From: Ahaetulla prasina
Taxonomy: Eukaryota > Chordata > Lepidosauria > Squamata > Colubridae
Direction: 5' to 3'
Assembly (NCBI RefSeq): GCF_028640845.1
Contig: NC_080546.1
Coordinates: 69,221,205 to 69,285,204 of the forward strand
DNA: 64,000 nucleotides
Shown: piece after piece, positions 42,350-54,402 of the stretch
Layout of the letters: each line of letters begins with the position of its first letter
How positions within the stretch are numbered: position 1 is the stretch's first letter
The notes under the pieces: generated by a model
What the model saw: the letters and a program-made list of their open reading frames with translations, nothing else
Told to the model about the DNA's origin: nothing
Database searches by the model: none
Program-made: the position numbers and the translations under genes

Positions 42350-43020
42350 CAGCCTATCTAGATAGGTCCATTCATAAAGAAATAAGTGCTGTCAGCTATA
42401 GCCGATTCATAATCAAACCAACTGAACAGACTAAGAATAGGAAATAATGGGATTTGAAATCTTCCTGCCCCACACAATTCCAAGGACAGGGCAGGACTTT
42501 TTAGGGCATAATAGGATTTACCCATCCCCATTACAATAGCAAAAGACACAGGGATTACCATGTAGCACAACTCCTTGAAGCATCTTAATAGCAATAGCAA
42601 TAGCATCTAGACTTATATACCACTTTACAGTGCCTTACAGCCCTCTCTAAATGGTTTACAGAGTCAGCATATTGCCCCCAACAATCTGGGACCTTGGAAG
42701 GATGGAAGTCTGAGTCAACTTTGAGCCTTGTGAGTTTGAACTGCCAAATTGCAGGCAGTCAGCAGAAGTAGCCTGCAGTACTGCACTCTAACCACTGCAC
42801 CACCTTGGCTCTACCTCACGAAACCCCAAAACCCTATAAAAATCCATCCACTCACCCAACCAACTGTTCAGCTGCCCCGGAACTGAATTGCTGAATATCA
42901 CTTCACTTCTGAAATAAACCTCCTTCCGAGCAGCTCACTTTTAATTTTAAATGGTGTCATTTTGTTTTCTTCTGTGGGTTCTCCTGGAGGGAAAAAAGAG
43001 CCTCAAATTTTCTTCCAACA
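42350..43020 (+). mobile_element. Solo LTR-like element, retroviral type, split by a SINE
   Basis: It shares landmarks with 150-695: AGCAAAAGACACAGGGATTA, the TATA-like CCCTATAAAAATCC and GAAATAAACCTCC, in the same order. It continues to TTCCAACA near 43021. A SINE lies within it at about 42587-42812. No retroviral genes are adjacent. Confidence 0.55.
42587..42812 (-). mobile_element. tRNA-derived squamate SINE, antisense
   Basis: AGACTTATATACCACTTTAC and TACAGAGTCAGCATATTGCC are the conserved 3' part. GAGTTTGAACTGCC (reverse of a B box, GGCAGTTCAAACTC) and CTCTAACCACTGCACCACCT mark the tRNA-like head at the right. It interrupts the LTR-like element between its body and its TATA region. Confidence 0.85.
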
Positions 43021-45038
43021 CTTTTTAGGGGTTATGAAAAGATATCATAGTGTGCTAAATATAGTATGGCTAATAGATAGTACATAATTTATGTGGTCTA
43101 TAATGGAACAGTTGAATATATAATTTTCTTTGCAATAAAGGCTTTTTTTAGGATTAAAAGGATTTCTTTTAAACCAAATTGTTCAGTTACAAAATGTTTT
43201 AGAGTCAACTTGACAGTCACAGTGAGAACGCTGGAAAATAGTGAGCTCCATCGAGCCTTGCAAAATCCAGCTGGTAACCGCTGTCTGGACACCCAATGGG
43301 GTCATAGCCACCATGTAGGGGAAGTGAAGGAAGGAAGTGGTGCTTTGCTGACCACAAGAAGCTCACAATTTCCTCATTAGATCCGAAGCAAACTCTCCCA
43401 AATGACAGCAGGGACAACTGCCATTTTTAGCAGTCACAAGCTGGGACAATCAGGACTACAAGATTTGTGTTGGAGCAATTTGTGGACAGAGCATTGAAAC
43501 TGGGTGAGATAATTACCAACTTTTACTCTAAAGATCTGATTTAAGAATTTTAAAAGATAACTTCCAAGCCTAAGAAAGTGGCAATTAAATACATGGAGAG
43601 GGGAGAAAAAAAGCTGAAAATCAAGACGCGAAAGAAGCCCAAGGGAAGCTTTAAAATACAGAAAGCTAGAAAAAAGCTTAACAATTTGAAAGGTGATTTT
43701 TGGGAGAAACTGTCTTGTTTATTTGTATTTCTAAACCCCCTGGATTTATCGGATAATCAGCTGTTTTGACAGACTGTTGGGGAATAAGAGAGCCATCTAC
43801 TGAAGAAGAGAAGTACTACAGCACTATAGCCATAGTATACACAGTGAAAGTGAACTCAATACACACAAAGTCTAATACATAGAATAGAAGTAATAACATC
43901 TGGAAGACAACCTGACCTTGACTTTATGTTAGAAGACGACTTAGATGATTTGAGAATATTTAATGAGGGTTTTTTCCCCCTTCTGAAGATTTCTAAAAGG
44001 AACTAACTTGCAAATAACTAAACTTCATTAAAATTGGCTATTGGATTATGGATCTGAAAGATTGGAGGAATCTAGTGGATTAACCTGGATTTGGACTATT
44101 AATGTTATTCAACAGAATATTCTATGAGACAAAAGAAGAAAGGTGATAGAAGAAAAGAGAAAAGTTAAATAAGATTTTAAAATTTGGACAATTAGGAAGA
44201 TATATAATTGGAAAACTATAAGGCTGTAACTTACTAAAGAATTTTAAAGACCATAAATTAGGGGATTTGGAGGTATAATTATGGGATACATGAGATTTTA
44301 TTAAGCAGGAGTTTTTAAATATTGAGACATTGGAACTATAGAAATATACTGAGTAATTTTTATTAAATTATTATAAAATGAATTTACAGGGGATAATAGA
44401 GGCATATGAAGAAATATTCTTGATGCTAAAAAGTGTGCATGAAACTATTAAGAACAATAAGGAGACAAGGGGATGGTTTAAAGACACAGAAATGAATGTA
44501 GAAGTCACTCAACAATTGGGGGGGAAAAAGGAACATGATATTCAAGAAATAGATGAGAAATTAGAAGAAGCAGCTCTCTGACTGGATATGGATTTTACAA
44601 ACTGAGCAACTGAAACTGGAAAATAATAGAAATTGTTTATAAAATAAGTGAAGACCTTTATATGTCAGCTTTCAGCTCTCCTTTTGGATGATTTATAATT
44701 TGCTGGATACAATTTTGGGGTTTGGTGAGCCTTTGTCGATTACAATTTGGTGCGCCTTTCTGGGTTACTATTTACAAGTTATCAAAAAGAAAAAAGAAAA
44801 CAACCTTTTTTGAAGAAAACTTTGGACTACAGATATTTTGGCTTTGTGAAATATAATACCCAAAAAAGGGAAGTGACTTGAGGCTTGAAAATAAGAATTG
44901 GGAACAAGAAAGGAAATTGTTGGACTGCATCAGGTATATTTGATGTTGGGTACTGTGGAGTACTGTTGTGTTTGACCTATTACTGATTGTTTGATTACTG
45001 ATTGACTGTCTCTGTCAAATAATTATTATTTAAAATAC

Positions 45039-45688
45039 TTGATTACTCAAAACTATGAAAATGATAAGCAATACAAACTTAAGCAAAACCGGGAGGAAAT
45101 ACATCATCTGCACCAGCACCACCAGCAGCATCGAGTCCAGCGAGTCAACACTATAGATACCATGCTGCAGAATAAAAAATTAAACACCTTTCAGTCAGAA
45201 ATGAAAACTATGTTCCAGCTACTACAAGAAGCCATGGCTAAGAATTATGACGATCTGGCAGATACAATGCAAAAGATGGAACAAAAAATGGAGGATAAAA
45301 TAGATAACATCCAGCAAATAATCAATAAAAATGAACAACTGATTCAGAAAATGGAAGAGAAGACTGAGCAAACAGATAAGAAAGTAGAAGAGATGGATAA
45401 CAGACTGACTAAGGTAGATAATGAATTTGAGCTATCCATAATTACGTTGGAGATGAATAAAGCAGAATACTTCTTGAGATTTCAGAATAAGTGGAAGCTC
45501 TTGCGGCAGAATTGTTGGAAAAGAGTAAACAGAAAGTCCTCTCTGGGATTGAAAAAATATTTAGAATATACACAAGTTATGTGAGAAGGAACAAACTTCC
45601 CAGAGAGGTACATGTGAGATTTTCAAAGAAGGCAATGAGAGTAGAAATACGCCAAAGAGCAAGTGATGCACCATTGAAATACAAATAG
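45039..45688 (+). pseudogene. L1 ORF1-type protein, frameshifted
   Basis: The first frame is a long coiled coil rich in K, E, M and Q (residues about 45-140, for example EQLIQKMEEKTEQTDKKVEE), as in L1 ORF1 trimers. After a frameshift near 45490, NKLPREVHVRFSKKAMRVEI and ASDAPLKYK resemble the nucleic-acid-binding C-terminal domain. Two 62-base tandem copies follow at about 45940-46050. Confidence 0.75.
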
Positions 45689-47429
45689 TAGTTCTGAAAT
45701 AAATACCCAGAGGGATAAGAGACATAAGAAAAGAGTATCAATTTTTGACAATACAATTGATAAAAAAGATGTAAACTTTAGATGACTTATACCTGAGGGA
45801 ATATTGGTGACCTGGATGGAAAAAAGACATAGATTAAGACATGATAGATAGAACAGAACAATTCTATTATCAGTACTTCACAGCACAGGAGGAAGAAGAG
45901 AGAAAGGAGGAAATAGATGGCAAAAAACAAGAGGAAGCAATAGTAGAGGGAAACACACAAGAAGAAGAAACCAAAACAGAGCAAAACGAGAGGAAGCAAT
46001 AGTAGAGGGAAACACACAAGAAGAAGAAACCAAAACAGAGCAAAACGAGAGAAGGGAATGAGAAGGAGCAAGACAGAAAGAATAGAGAGAAATAAGATTA
46101 ACTAGAACAACAAAACCTATCTACAAGTAAACAATGGAAGAAGAAACAAAACTACTATCAATTAATATAAGTGGGCTGAACTCACCAATGAAAAGAAAAA
46201 TGATCTTTAATAAATTAGAAAAATTAAAACTAAATTTAATCTGTGTCCAAGAAGTCCATATTAAAAAGCAATATAGTAGATTATTAGAGTACCCCAAAAT
46301 ATTTTTCATTAGCACAGCAAAAGAAAAGTGGGGTGGCTCTATACATTAGAGAAACAATAAAGGCTAGCCAGATTTTTGCAGATGAAGATGGGAGAATATT
46401 GATGGTGGAGGTAACAATGAATCAAAAAGATGTTGCTGATAGTGATATATGCACTTAATAATAAACAAGTTGAGTTTTATGGAAAACTCTGTAAGAAAAT
46501 TATAGAATTGGAATCTAAAAATATCTGTGTGGTAGGAGACTTTAATGCAATTGTAGATACAGAACTTGACTATAAGAGTAGTAAAACAGATAAAAAAAGC
46601 TAGGAAAACACTTCCTAAAACTTTTTTTAAAATGATGGAAGAAATAGGAAATCAAGAAATATGGAGAGAAACACACCCTAAGAAAAATCAGTATTCATTC
46701 TATTCAAATAGGCATAAATCCTGGTCTAGAATAGATATGGTATGGGTTAGGCCATCAGAACTGAAAACAAGAGATAGAAATAGAACCCAATGTTTGGGCA
46801 GACCACAATCCAATGAAAGTTGTATAGAAAGTACAAAAAAGAAAATTGAGATGGACATTGAATCAAGTGATATTGCAAGATAAAGAATTTATATAAAATA
46901 TGGAAAAGAACTGGACTTTTTTTTAAAGAAGAACAGGAAAGAAGATACTTCCCTGCAAATTGTATGGGATACTGCTAAAGCTTATACCCGGGGACTAGCT
47001 ATAACTCACATGTTGAAGAAAAATAAGAAGAAGAAATAAAACAAGAAAATGTTAGAAGAACACAAAAGATTAGAATCAGAATTAAAGAAAGAACCACAAA
47101 AATGGAAATTAAAAAATCTAATAGATTTAACAAAACATAAAATGAATGTACTGGAAAAAGATGAATTGGCACAAAAAATTAAAAGTGCAAAACAAAATTT
47201 CTTTGAAAATATGAATAAACCAGAAAGATGATTGGCATATAAACTGAAAAAAGAGGGGGAAAATGATACATCGTTAATAGATGAGAAAGGGACTCTTCAT
47301 TATCAGAATGAGGAGAAAAAAACTATAAGAGTATAGTACTATGAGAAACTATGATAAAGAGAAAATTTTGGAAAATAAAATACAACAATATTTGGAACAA
47401 TTAAAGATATGCTGAATGAATGAATAACC

Positions 47430-48083
47430 ATGATGGAATTGACAGAAGTGATTAAGAGACAAAATGGACTATCAGCAGAATTTTATAAACAAGTAGAAGA
47501 GATATTAAGCCCAGTGATCTTGGAAGTTTATAATGAAATGCCGCTAGAAGCAAAAATACCAAATTCATGGATGGAAGCAAACATCACTCTTATACCGAAA
47601 GACAATTTAGACTTAACACAGATAAAGAACTATAGGCCAATATCTTTACTGAATGCGGACTATAAAATATATGCTTTGATAATAGAAGAGCGATTTAAAA
47701 AGTACTTGAATGAATCTATACATTTAGACCAGAATGGATTTTTGCCAAAGAGACAGATTAAAAACAGTATGAGAATGATTTTAAATACATTGGAGTATTA
47801 TGAAATACACCCTGGAAAACAAATGATGTTGATGTTTCTAGATGCACAGAAAGCATTCAACAACATTAATTGGCTATTTATGTTATTACAACTAAAATAT
47901 ATGGACTTAGGGGAGAGGTTTATTAATATGATTAAAGCAATATACCATAAACAAGCAGCCAAGGTGATGGTAAATGGGGACATGACAGAGAAATTTGATA
48001 TTAAAAATGGCACTAGACAGGGATGCCCACTGTCCCCGCTGCTATTTATACTGACTTTGGAAGTGTTAGCCAGGAATATTTGA
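47430..48083 (+). pseudogene. L1 reverse transcriptase, fingers and palm
   Basis: A 217-codon open frame with NYRPISLLN, LDQNGFLPKRQIKNSMRMIL, MLMFLDAQKAFNNINWLFM (first catalytic aspartate present) and RQGCPLSPLLF. A stop follows LARNI, and the FADD box lies just beyond it in the same region. Confidence 0.85.
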
Positions 48084-48269
48084 CAAGATGAAGAAATAAA
48101 AGGAATGGAAATAAAAAAAGAGAAATATAAGCTACAGGAGTTTGCAGATGACTTGGTCTACATTTTTGGAACTGCAAATGTCAGAAACTATGGAATAGAA
48201 ATGTTAATTTGACAATGTCAACTGTATATAAAGAAAATTTGTATAAAATATTATATAGATGGCATTTTA

Positions 48270-51200
48270 TTTATAATTTATTTATAATATAACTTCTATA
48301 CCGCCCGTCTCCGGAAGGACTCAGGGCGGTTTACAGCCATATTAAAAACACAGAGTATACATAATATAAATAACAAATTTAAAACGAATTTAAAACGAAT
48401 ATTTAATAGGCCTAATTAACTAAAACGGTCATAGACCGACATAAAACCCTTTAAAATTTAAAATTATAATTAAAATGCACTTAGGTTAGTCCCGCATGAT
48501 TAAATTGTAAAGTCTTCAATTCCCGCTTGAAGGTTCGGAGGTCAGGGAGTTGGCGTAACCCCAGAGGTAACTCGTTCCAAAGGGCCGGTGCTACCACAGA
48601 GAAGGCTCTCCCCCGGGGGCCGCCAACCGACATTGTTTGGTCGACGGCACCCTGAGCAGGCCCACTCTGTGGGAGCGCACAGGTCGTTGGGAGGCTATCG
48701 GTGGCAGAAGGCGGTCTCATAGATAACCCGGTCCTAAGCCATGGAGCGCTTTGAAGGTGGTCACTAACACCTTGAATTGCACCCGGAAGGCTACTGGCAG
48801 CCAGTGCAGGCCACGCAGGATAGGTGTTATATGGGAGCAATGTGGTGCTCCCTCTATTACCCGCGCAGCCGCATTCTGGACTAGCTGGAGCCTCCTGGTG
48901 CTCTTCAAGGGGAGCCCCATGTAGAGAGCATTGCAATAGTCGAGGCGAGAAGTAACGAGGGCGTGAGTGACCGTGCGTAAGGAGTTCCAGTCAAGGAAGG
49001 GGCGCAACTGGTGAATCAGGCGAACCTGATAAAATGCTCCCCTGTCGATGGCCATCAGATGTTCTAGGGACAGCCGATCATCCAGGAAAACGCCCAGGTT
49101 GCGCACCCTTCCCCTGGGGGCCAATACTTCACCCCCAACAGTCAGCGAAGGCGTAAGCTGACTGTACCGGGACGCCGGAACCCACAGCCACTCTGTCTTG
49201 GGAGCTGGAGCCTGTTCCTCCCCATCCAGACCCGCACGGCCTCAAGACACCGGACCATCACCTCGACAGCTTCGTTGGGGTGGTTCGGGGTGGAAATGTA
49301 CAGCTGAGTATCATCAGCGTACAGATGATAATCCACCCCGAAACCATGAATAACCTCACCCAGCGGCTTCATGTAGATGTTGAACAGGAGAGGCGAGAGA
49401 ACTGACCCCTGAGGCATCCCACAAGTGAGGCACCTAGAAGTTGATCTCTGCCCCCCTGCCAACATTATCTGCAATTGGTCAGAGAAATAGGAGGAGAACC
49501 ACTGATAAACAGTGCCTCCCACCCCCAATCCCTCCAACCGCCGCAGTAGGATACCATGGTCGATGGTATCAAAAGCCACCGAGAGATCTAAAAGGACCAG
49601 GACAGAGGAACATCCCCTGTCCCGATCCCTCCAGAGGTCATCTATCAACATGACCAAAGCCGTCTCCATGCTGTATCCAGGTCTGAAGCCGGACTGGAAT
49701 GGATCTAGAAAGACAATTTCCTCCAGGTATTGGAGAAGCTGATATGCCACCACACTCTCAACAACCTTCGCCAAAAAGCAAAGGTTGGAGACTTGACGAT
49801 AGTTCGCCAATACAGCTGGGTCCAGGGAAGGCTTCTTGAGGAGGGGCCTCACCACTGCCTCTTTCAAGGCAGTGGGGAAAATGCCCCCCAACAGAGAACC
49901 GTTGGTAACTCCCAGGAGCCAGCCTTGTGTCACCTCCCATGTGGCCAGTACCAACCAGGAGGGACACGGGTCCAATAAACATGTGATGGGATTCAACCTA
50001 CCCAACAGCCTGTCCATGTCATCAGGAGTCATAGGATCAAACTCAGCCCAGGTAATATCCACAAGACTCGTCCCCGTCATCCTGCCCGAATCTATCCAAT
50101 CAGCGTCCAGTCCATCCCGGATCCGAGCGATTTTATCGGACAGATACTGTACAAAATCCTCAGCATGTCCCTGCAAGGGGTCCTCCCTAGCCTCCTGCAA
50201 AAGCAGGGAGTGGGTCACCCTAAACAGGGTAGCTGGGCGATTATCTGCCGATGCAATAAGAGCGGAGAAATAGTTATGTTTTGCTGTTCTTATCGCCGCT
50301 AGATAGGTCTGAATATGTGACCTAACTAGTGTTCGGTTAGATTCGGTGCGGCTGGACCTCCAAAAACTCTCTAGGCATCTTTTCCGGCGCTTCATCTCTC
50401 TCAGCTCCTCGTTATACCAACTCCCAGGTGGCCACCAGTTCTTCGGCCGAGGCGTGGGCTAATTCCCCAGGAAACGGCCCAAGCTCTGTCAGAAACCTCT
50501 CTGGGTACATCAGGTGCCTGGGACGGAACCATCGAATTGGCTCCATCTCCCTGCGGTGGGGTGCAGCAGTTCGAAAGTCCAGCTGAAGGAGTAAATGATC
50601 TGACCATGACAACGGTTTAACAGTTAACTCCCCTAAATCCAGATCATTAAGCCACTGTCCCAAGACAAAAATCAGGTCCAGAGTGTTACCCCCAGTGTGG
50701 GTGGGACCATTAACTACCTTGGTCAGGTCCAAGGCCGCCATGGAATCCATGAACTCCCGAACTGCCATCGATGATTCGCCCACCGATGGCAGGTTGAAAT
50801 CCCCCATAACCATAAGTCTGGGGGTCTCAACCGTCGTCCCGGCTATCATCTCCAACAGCTCGGGCAGGGCTGCTGCCACACAGCAAGGAGCCAGGTACAT
50901 AACAAGCATGCCCACCTGTACCCCACGGCCCCATTTTACCAGAAGGGTTTCACAACCGGCTATCTGCAGGACAGTGACCTCCCTTGGTTCTAGACCTTTG
51001 TGTATAACAACTGCTCCCACCCCTACCCTGGGCCCTCGGTTGATGGAATGCCTGGAAACCTGGTGGGCACATCTCAGTAAGGGGAACCCCCCCTTCTGCG
51101 TGCAACCAGGTCTCCGAAATGCCCATCAGGTCCGCCCCCCCTTGAATAAGATTGGCTATGAGGGGGGCTTTATTCACGACAGACCTGGCATTGCACAGCA

Positions 51201-51280
51201 TCAACCAAAGGTCCAGGTTCCTGGAGGCATAGCCACTCGGGGAATGAGGCAAGCATGGGGGCCCGGAGCACGCAATCATT
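48270..51280 (-). mobile_element. L2 LINE, nearly full ORF2 (endonuclease and reverse transcriptase)
   Basis: The most complete L2 here. From the right: endonuclease ([31 protein letters not shown], then VMGDFNLPS with catalytic D and N, and SWSDHLLLQLD). The reverse transcriptase is a 417-codon frame at 50395-49142 ([71 protein letters not shown]). The C-terminus is in other frames at 49124-48481. It has frameshifts near 50400 and 49140. The 3' hairpin and A/T tail are at 48270-48335. Its 5' end joins an L1 scrap at 51285. Confidence 0.93.
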
Positions 51281-52703
51281 TTGCATCGTCAAGACTGGCA
51301 AAAATGTATAAAGTTAGATCTGCTAAATATTGGAAGTGCAATCAAACATCTGGTTGATATATGTGTAGGACATGCCCAAAAGCTAAAAAATATTGGACAA
51401 AAATACATGTTGAAAAAAATGATTCGTAACTGGCTGACCAACTGCACTCAATGTATAGTCCTCGATGGAACTGCATCTATATGGAGAGAAATGTACAGTG
51501 GAGTTCCCCAAGACTCTGTTTTAGGCCCAGTACTCTTCAACATCTTCATCAATGACTTGGACAAGAGGATACATGGGGAACTCATCAAATTTGCAGATGA
51601 CATCAAGCTGGCAGGAATAGCCAAAACTCCAGAAGATAGGCTTAAGATACAGAAGGATCTTGACAGATTTGAACATTGGGCGCTATCTAATAAAATGAAA
51701 TTCAGTGGTGAAAAAAGTAAGATTCTACATTTAGACAAGATAAACAAAATGCGCAGGTACAGTATATGTGGTACCGTGCTCAATAGTAACTGTGAGAGGG
51801 ATCTTGGAAGTCCTATTTAAACCATTTAAATATGAGCCAGCAGTGTGCAGCAGCTGCCAAAAAAACCAATACAGTTCTAGGCTGCATAGAGGGATAGAAT
51901 CAAGAACATGTGAAGTGTTGAGACTTCCGCTGGCAACGCAGGCTTCGTGGACGTTCCTTTGGGATCGTCTTCCCTGGGTTTCGTCAAACCGTCCCTGACA
52001 GCATAAATGGGCTGTCAAACGGTTTGGAATTCTCTCCCCTGGGAGAAGGGGAAGGGAAGAGTGGTCAGGTTTGGGTAGAGCTTCCCGGGAGCCCCTGGAA
52101 TTTAACCAGGGGATCAAAGGGTGAGAGCTCCCCTTTAGCCTGACGAAGCTCCGTGCCCAGGGTGCTTCTGTTTATACAGAACGAGAAGCCGCGACCATCT
52201 CTGTGCCAAGATTTATTTTTAAAGAGAACTCAACACAGACAGAACAAAGTAGGAGGACTAGCAAGAATTTGCAAGTAATAAATCTTAACTTCAGCTCTTA
52301 AATAGCTTTCCTTTGAACTAACTTTCAACTTGAGTGGATTTAAAATGGCGTTTGCAATATACAAAGGAAAGTGAAACTATAAAAGGACAAAGGAAGAGAA
52401 GAACATAACAAGCTACTTTTTAAATGGAATGAATAAGAACTGTTAATGATTTTTTTTCTTTTTACCTTTTTCTTTATCACAATGTTTAAGAAGAAAAGTT
52501 TATTGAATTTTTTTTCTCTTTTTGGTAGATTTTACAGTTTAAGAATGGCTCTTAAGCAAACAGAACTAACTACTAAAATCTTGGAAACTTCTTCACTTCA
52601 AATATGGAATTTTTTTTTTAATAAGAACTTTTGGAGGCTTATCTTTTCTTAATAAGTTTTTAAACAAGATATTTTACACCAATATATTAAAGATTGGAAA
52701 TTC
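51005..52703 (+). repeat. Tandem duplication unit D1 (1.7 kb)
   Basis: It starts TAACAACTGCTCCC. It contains the 5' end of the L2 copy, an L1 C-terminal scrap (YWKCNQTSG, RTCPKAKKYW), a CR1 reverse transcriptase fragment and the first part of an L1-like insertion. It is nearly identical to 52704-54402. The join to D2 is ATTC|TAACAAC. Confidence 0.93.
51420..51916 (+). mobile_element. CR1 LINE reverse transcriptase fragment (in D1)
   Basis: MYSGVPQDSVLGPVLFNIFI, NDLDKRIHGELIKFADDIKL and RFEHWALSNKMKFSGEKSKI are CR1 palm and thumb with the FADD box. The copy at 53120-53616 is almost the same, and its 3' continuation is at 55802-56335. Confidence 0.9.
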
Positions 52704-54402
52704 TAACAACTGCTCCCCCCACCCCTACCCTGGGCCCTCGGTTGATGGAATGCCTGGAAACCTGGTGGGCACATCTCAGTAAGGAACCCCTTCTGCCCAA
52801 CCAGGTCTCCGAAATGCCCATCAGATCCGCCCCCCCCTTGAATAAGATTGGCTATGAGGGGGGCTTTATTCACGACAGACCTGGCATTGCACAGCATCAA
52901 CCAAAGGTCCAGGTTCCTGGAGGCATAGCCACTCGGGGAACGAGGCAAGCATGGGGGCCCAGAGCACGCAATCATTTTGCATCGTCAAGACTGGCAAAAA
53001 TGTATAAAGTTAGATCTGCTAAATATTGGAAGTGCAATCAAACATCTGGTTGATATATGTGTAGGACATGCCCAAAAGCTAAAAAATATTGGACAAAAAT
53101 ACATGTTGAAAAAAATGATTTGTAACTGGCTGACCAAATGCACTCAATAGTATAGTCCTCAATGGAACTTCATCTATATGGAGAGAAATGTACAGTGGAG
53201 TACCCCAAGACTCTGTTTTAGGCCCAGTACTCTTCAACATCTTCATCAATGACTTGGACAAGAGGATACATGGGGAACTCATCAAATTTGCAGATGACAT
53301 CAAGCTGGCAGGAATAGCCAAAACTCCAGAAGATAGGCTTAAGATACAGAAGGATCTTGACAGATTTGAACATTGGGCACTATCTAATAAAATGAAATCC
53401 AGTGGTGAAAAAAGTAAGATTCTACATTTAGACAAGATAAACAAAATGTGCAGGTACAGTATATGTGGTACCGTGCTCAATAGTAACTGAGAGAGGGATA
53501 TTGGAAGTCCTATTTAAACCATTTAAATATGAGCCAGCAGTGTGCAGCAGCTGCCAAAAAAACCAATACAGTTCTAGGCTGCATAGAGGGATAGAATCAA
53601 GAACACGTGAAGTGTTGAGACTTCCGCTGGCAACGCAGGCTTCGTGGACGTTCCTTTGGGATCGTCTGCCCTGGGTTTCATCAAACTGTCCCTGACAGCA
53701 TAAATGGGCTGTCAAACGGTTTGGAATTCTCTCCCCCGGGAGAAGGGGGAGGGAAGAGTGGTCAGGTTTGGGTAGAGCTCCCCGGGAGCCCCTGGAATTT
53801 AACCAGGGGATCGAAGGGTGAGAGCTCCCCTTTAGCCTGACGAAGCTCCGTGCCCAGGGTGCTTCTGTTTATACAGAACGAGAAGCCGCGACCATCTCTG
53901 TGCCAAGATTTATTTTTAAAGAGAACTCAACACAGACAGAACAAAGTAGGAGGACTAGCAAGAATTTGCAAGTAATAAATCTTAACTTCAGCTCTTAAAT
54001 AGCTTTCCTTTGAACTAACTTTCAACTTGAGTGGATTTAAAATGGCGTTTGCAATATACAAAGGAAAGTGAAACTATAAAAGGACAAAGGAAGAGAAGAA
54101 CATAACAAGCTACTTTTTAAATGGAATGAATAAGAACTGTTAATGATTTTTTTTCTTTTTACCTTTTTCTTTATCACAATGTTTAAGAAGAAAAGTTTAT
54201 TGAATTTTTTTTTCTCTTTTTGGTAGATTTTACAGTTTAAGAATGGCTCTTAAGCAAACAGAACTAACTACTAAAATCTTGGAAACTTCTTCACTTCAAA
54301 TATGGAATTTTTTTTTTATAGGAACTTTTGGAGGCTTATCTTTTCTTAATAAGTTTTTAAACAAGAGATTTTTACACCAATATATTAAAGATTGGAAATT
54401 CT
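52704..54402 (+). repeat. Tandem duplication unit D2 (1.7 kb)
   Basis: Second copy of 51005-52703, with small differences (shorter homopolymers and a stop in the CR1 frame at 53488-53490). It continues rightwards into the unduplicated remainder of the L1-like insertion. Confidence 0.93.

Larger units (their letters stand above)
43210..48245 (+). mobile_element. L1 LINE, 5' region to reverse transcriptase, 3' end replaced
   Basis: About 1.8 kb of 5' leader is followed by an ORF1-type frame (45039-45584, then 45491-45688) and a heavily frameshifted ORF2. The endonuclease start lies at 46134 (SINISGLNSPMKRKMIFNKL, then ICVQEVH). The reverse transcriptase lies at 47430-48083 (WMEANITLIPKDN, NYRPISLLNADYKIYA, GTRQGCPLSPLLF). 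The catalytic FADDLVYIFG is near 48140-48170 after a stop. The sequence breaks off near 48245, where an antisense L2 tail begins. Inactive. Confidence 0.88.

Noticed and set aside
42587..42812. Possible tRNA gene from B-box-like sequence
   Set aside because: The B-box lies in a standard squamate SINE, and no acceptor stem is present.
48270..51280. L2 reverse transcriptase as a domesticated gene
   Set aside because: Several frameshifts, a normal L2 3' end and no host-like splice structure.
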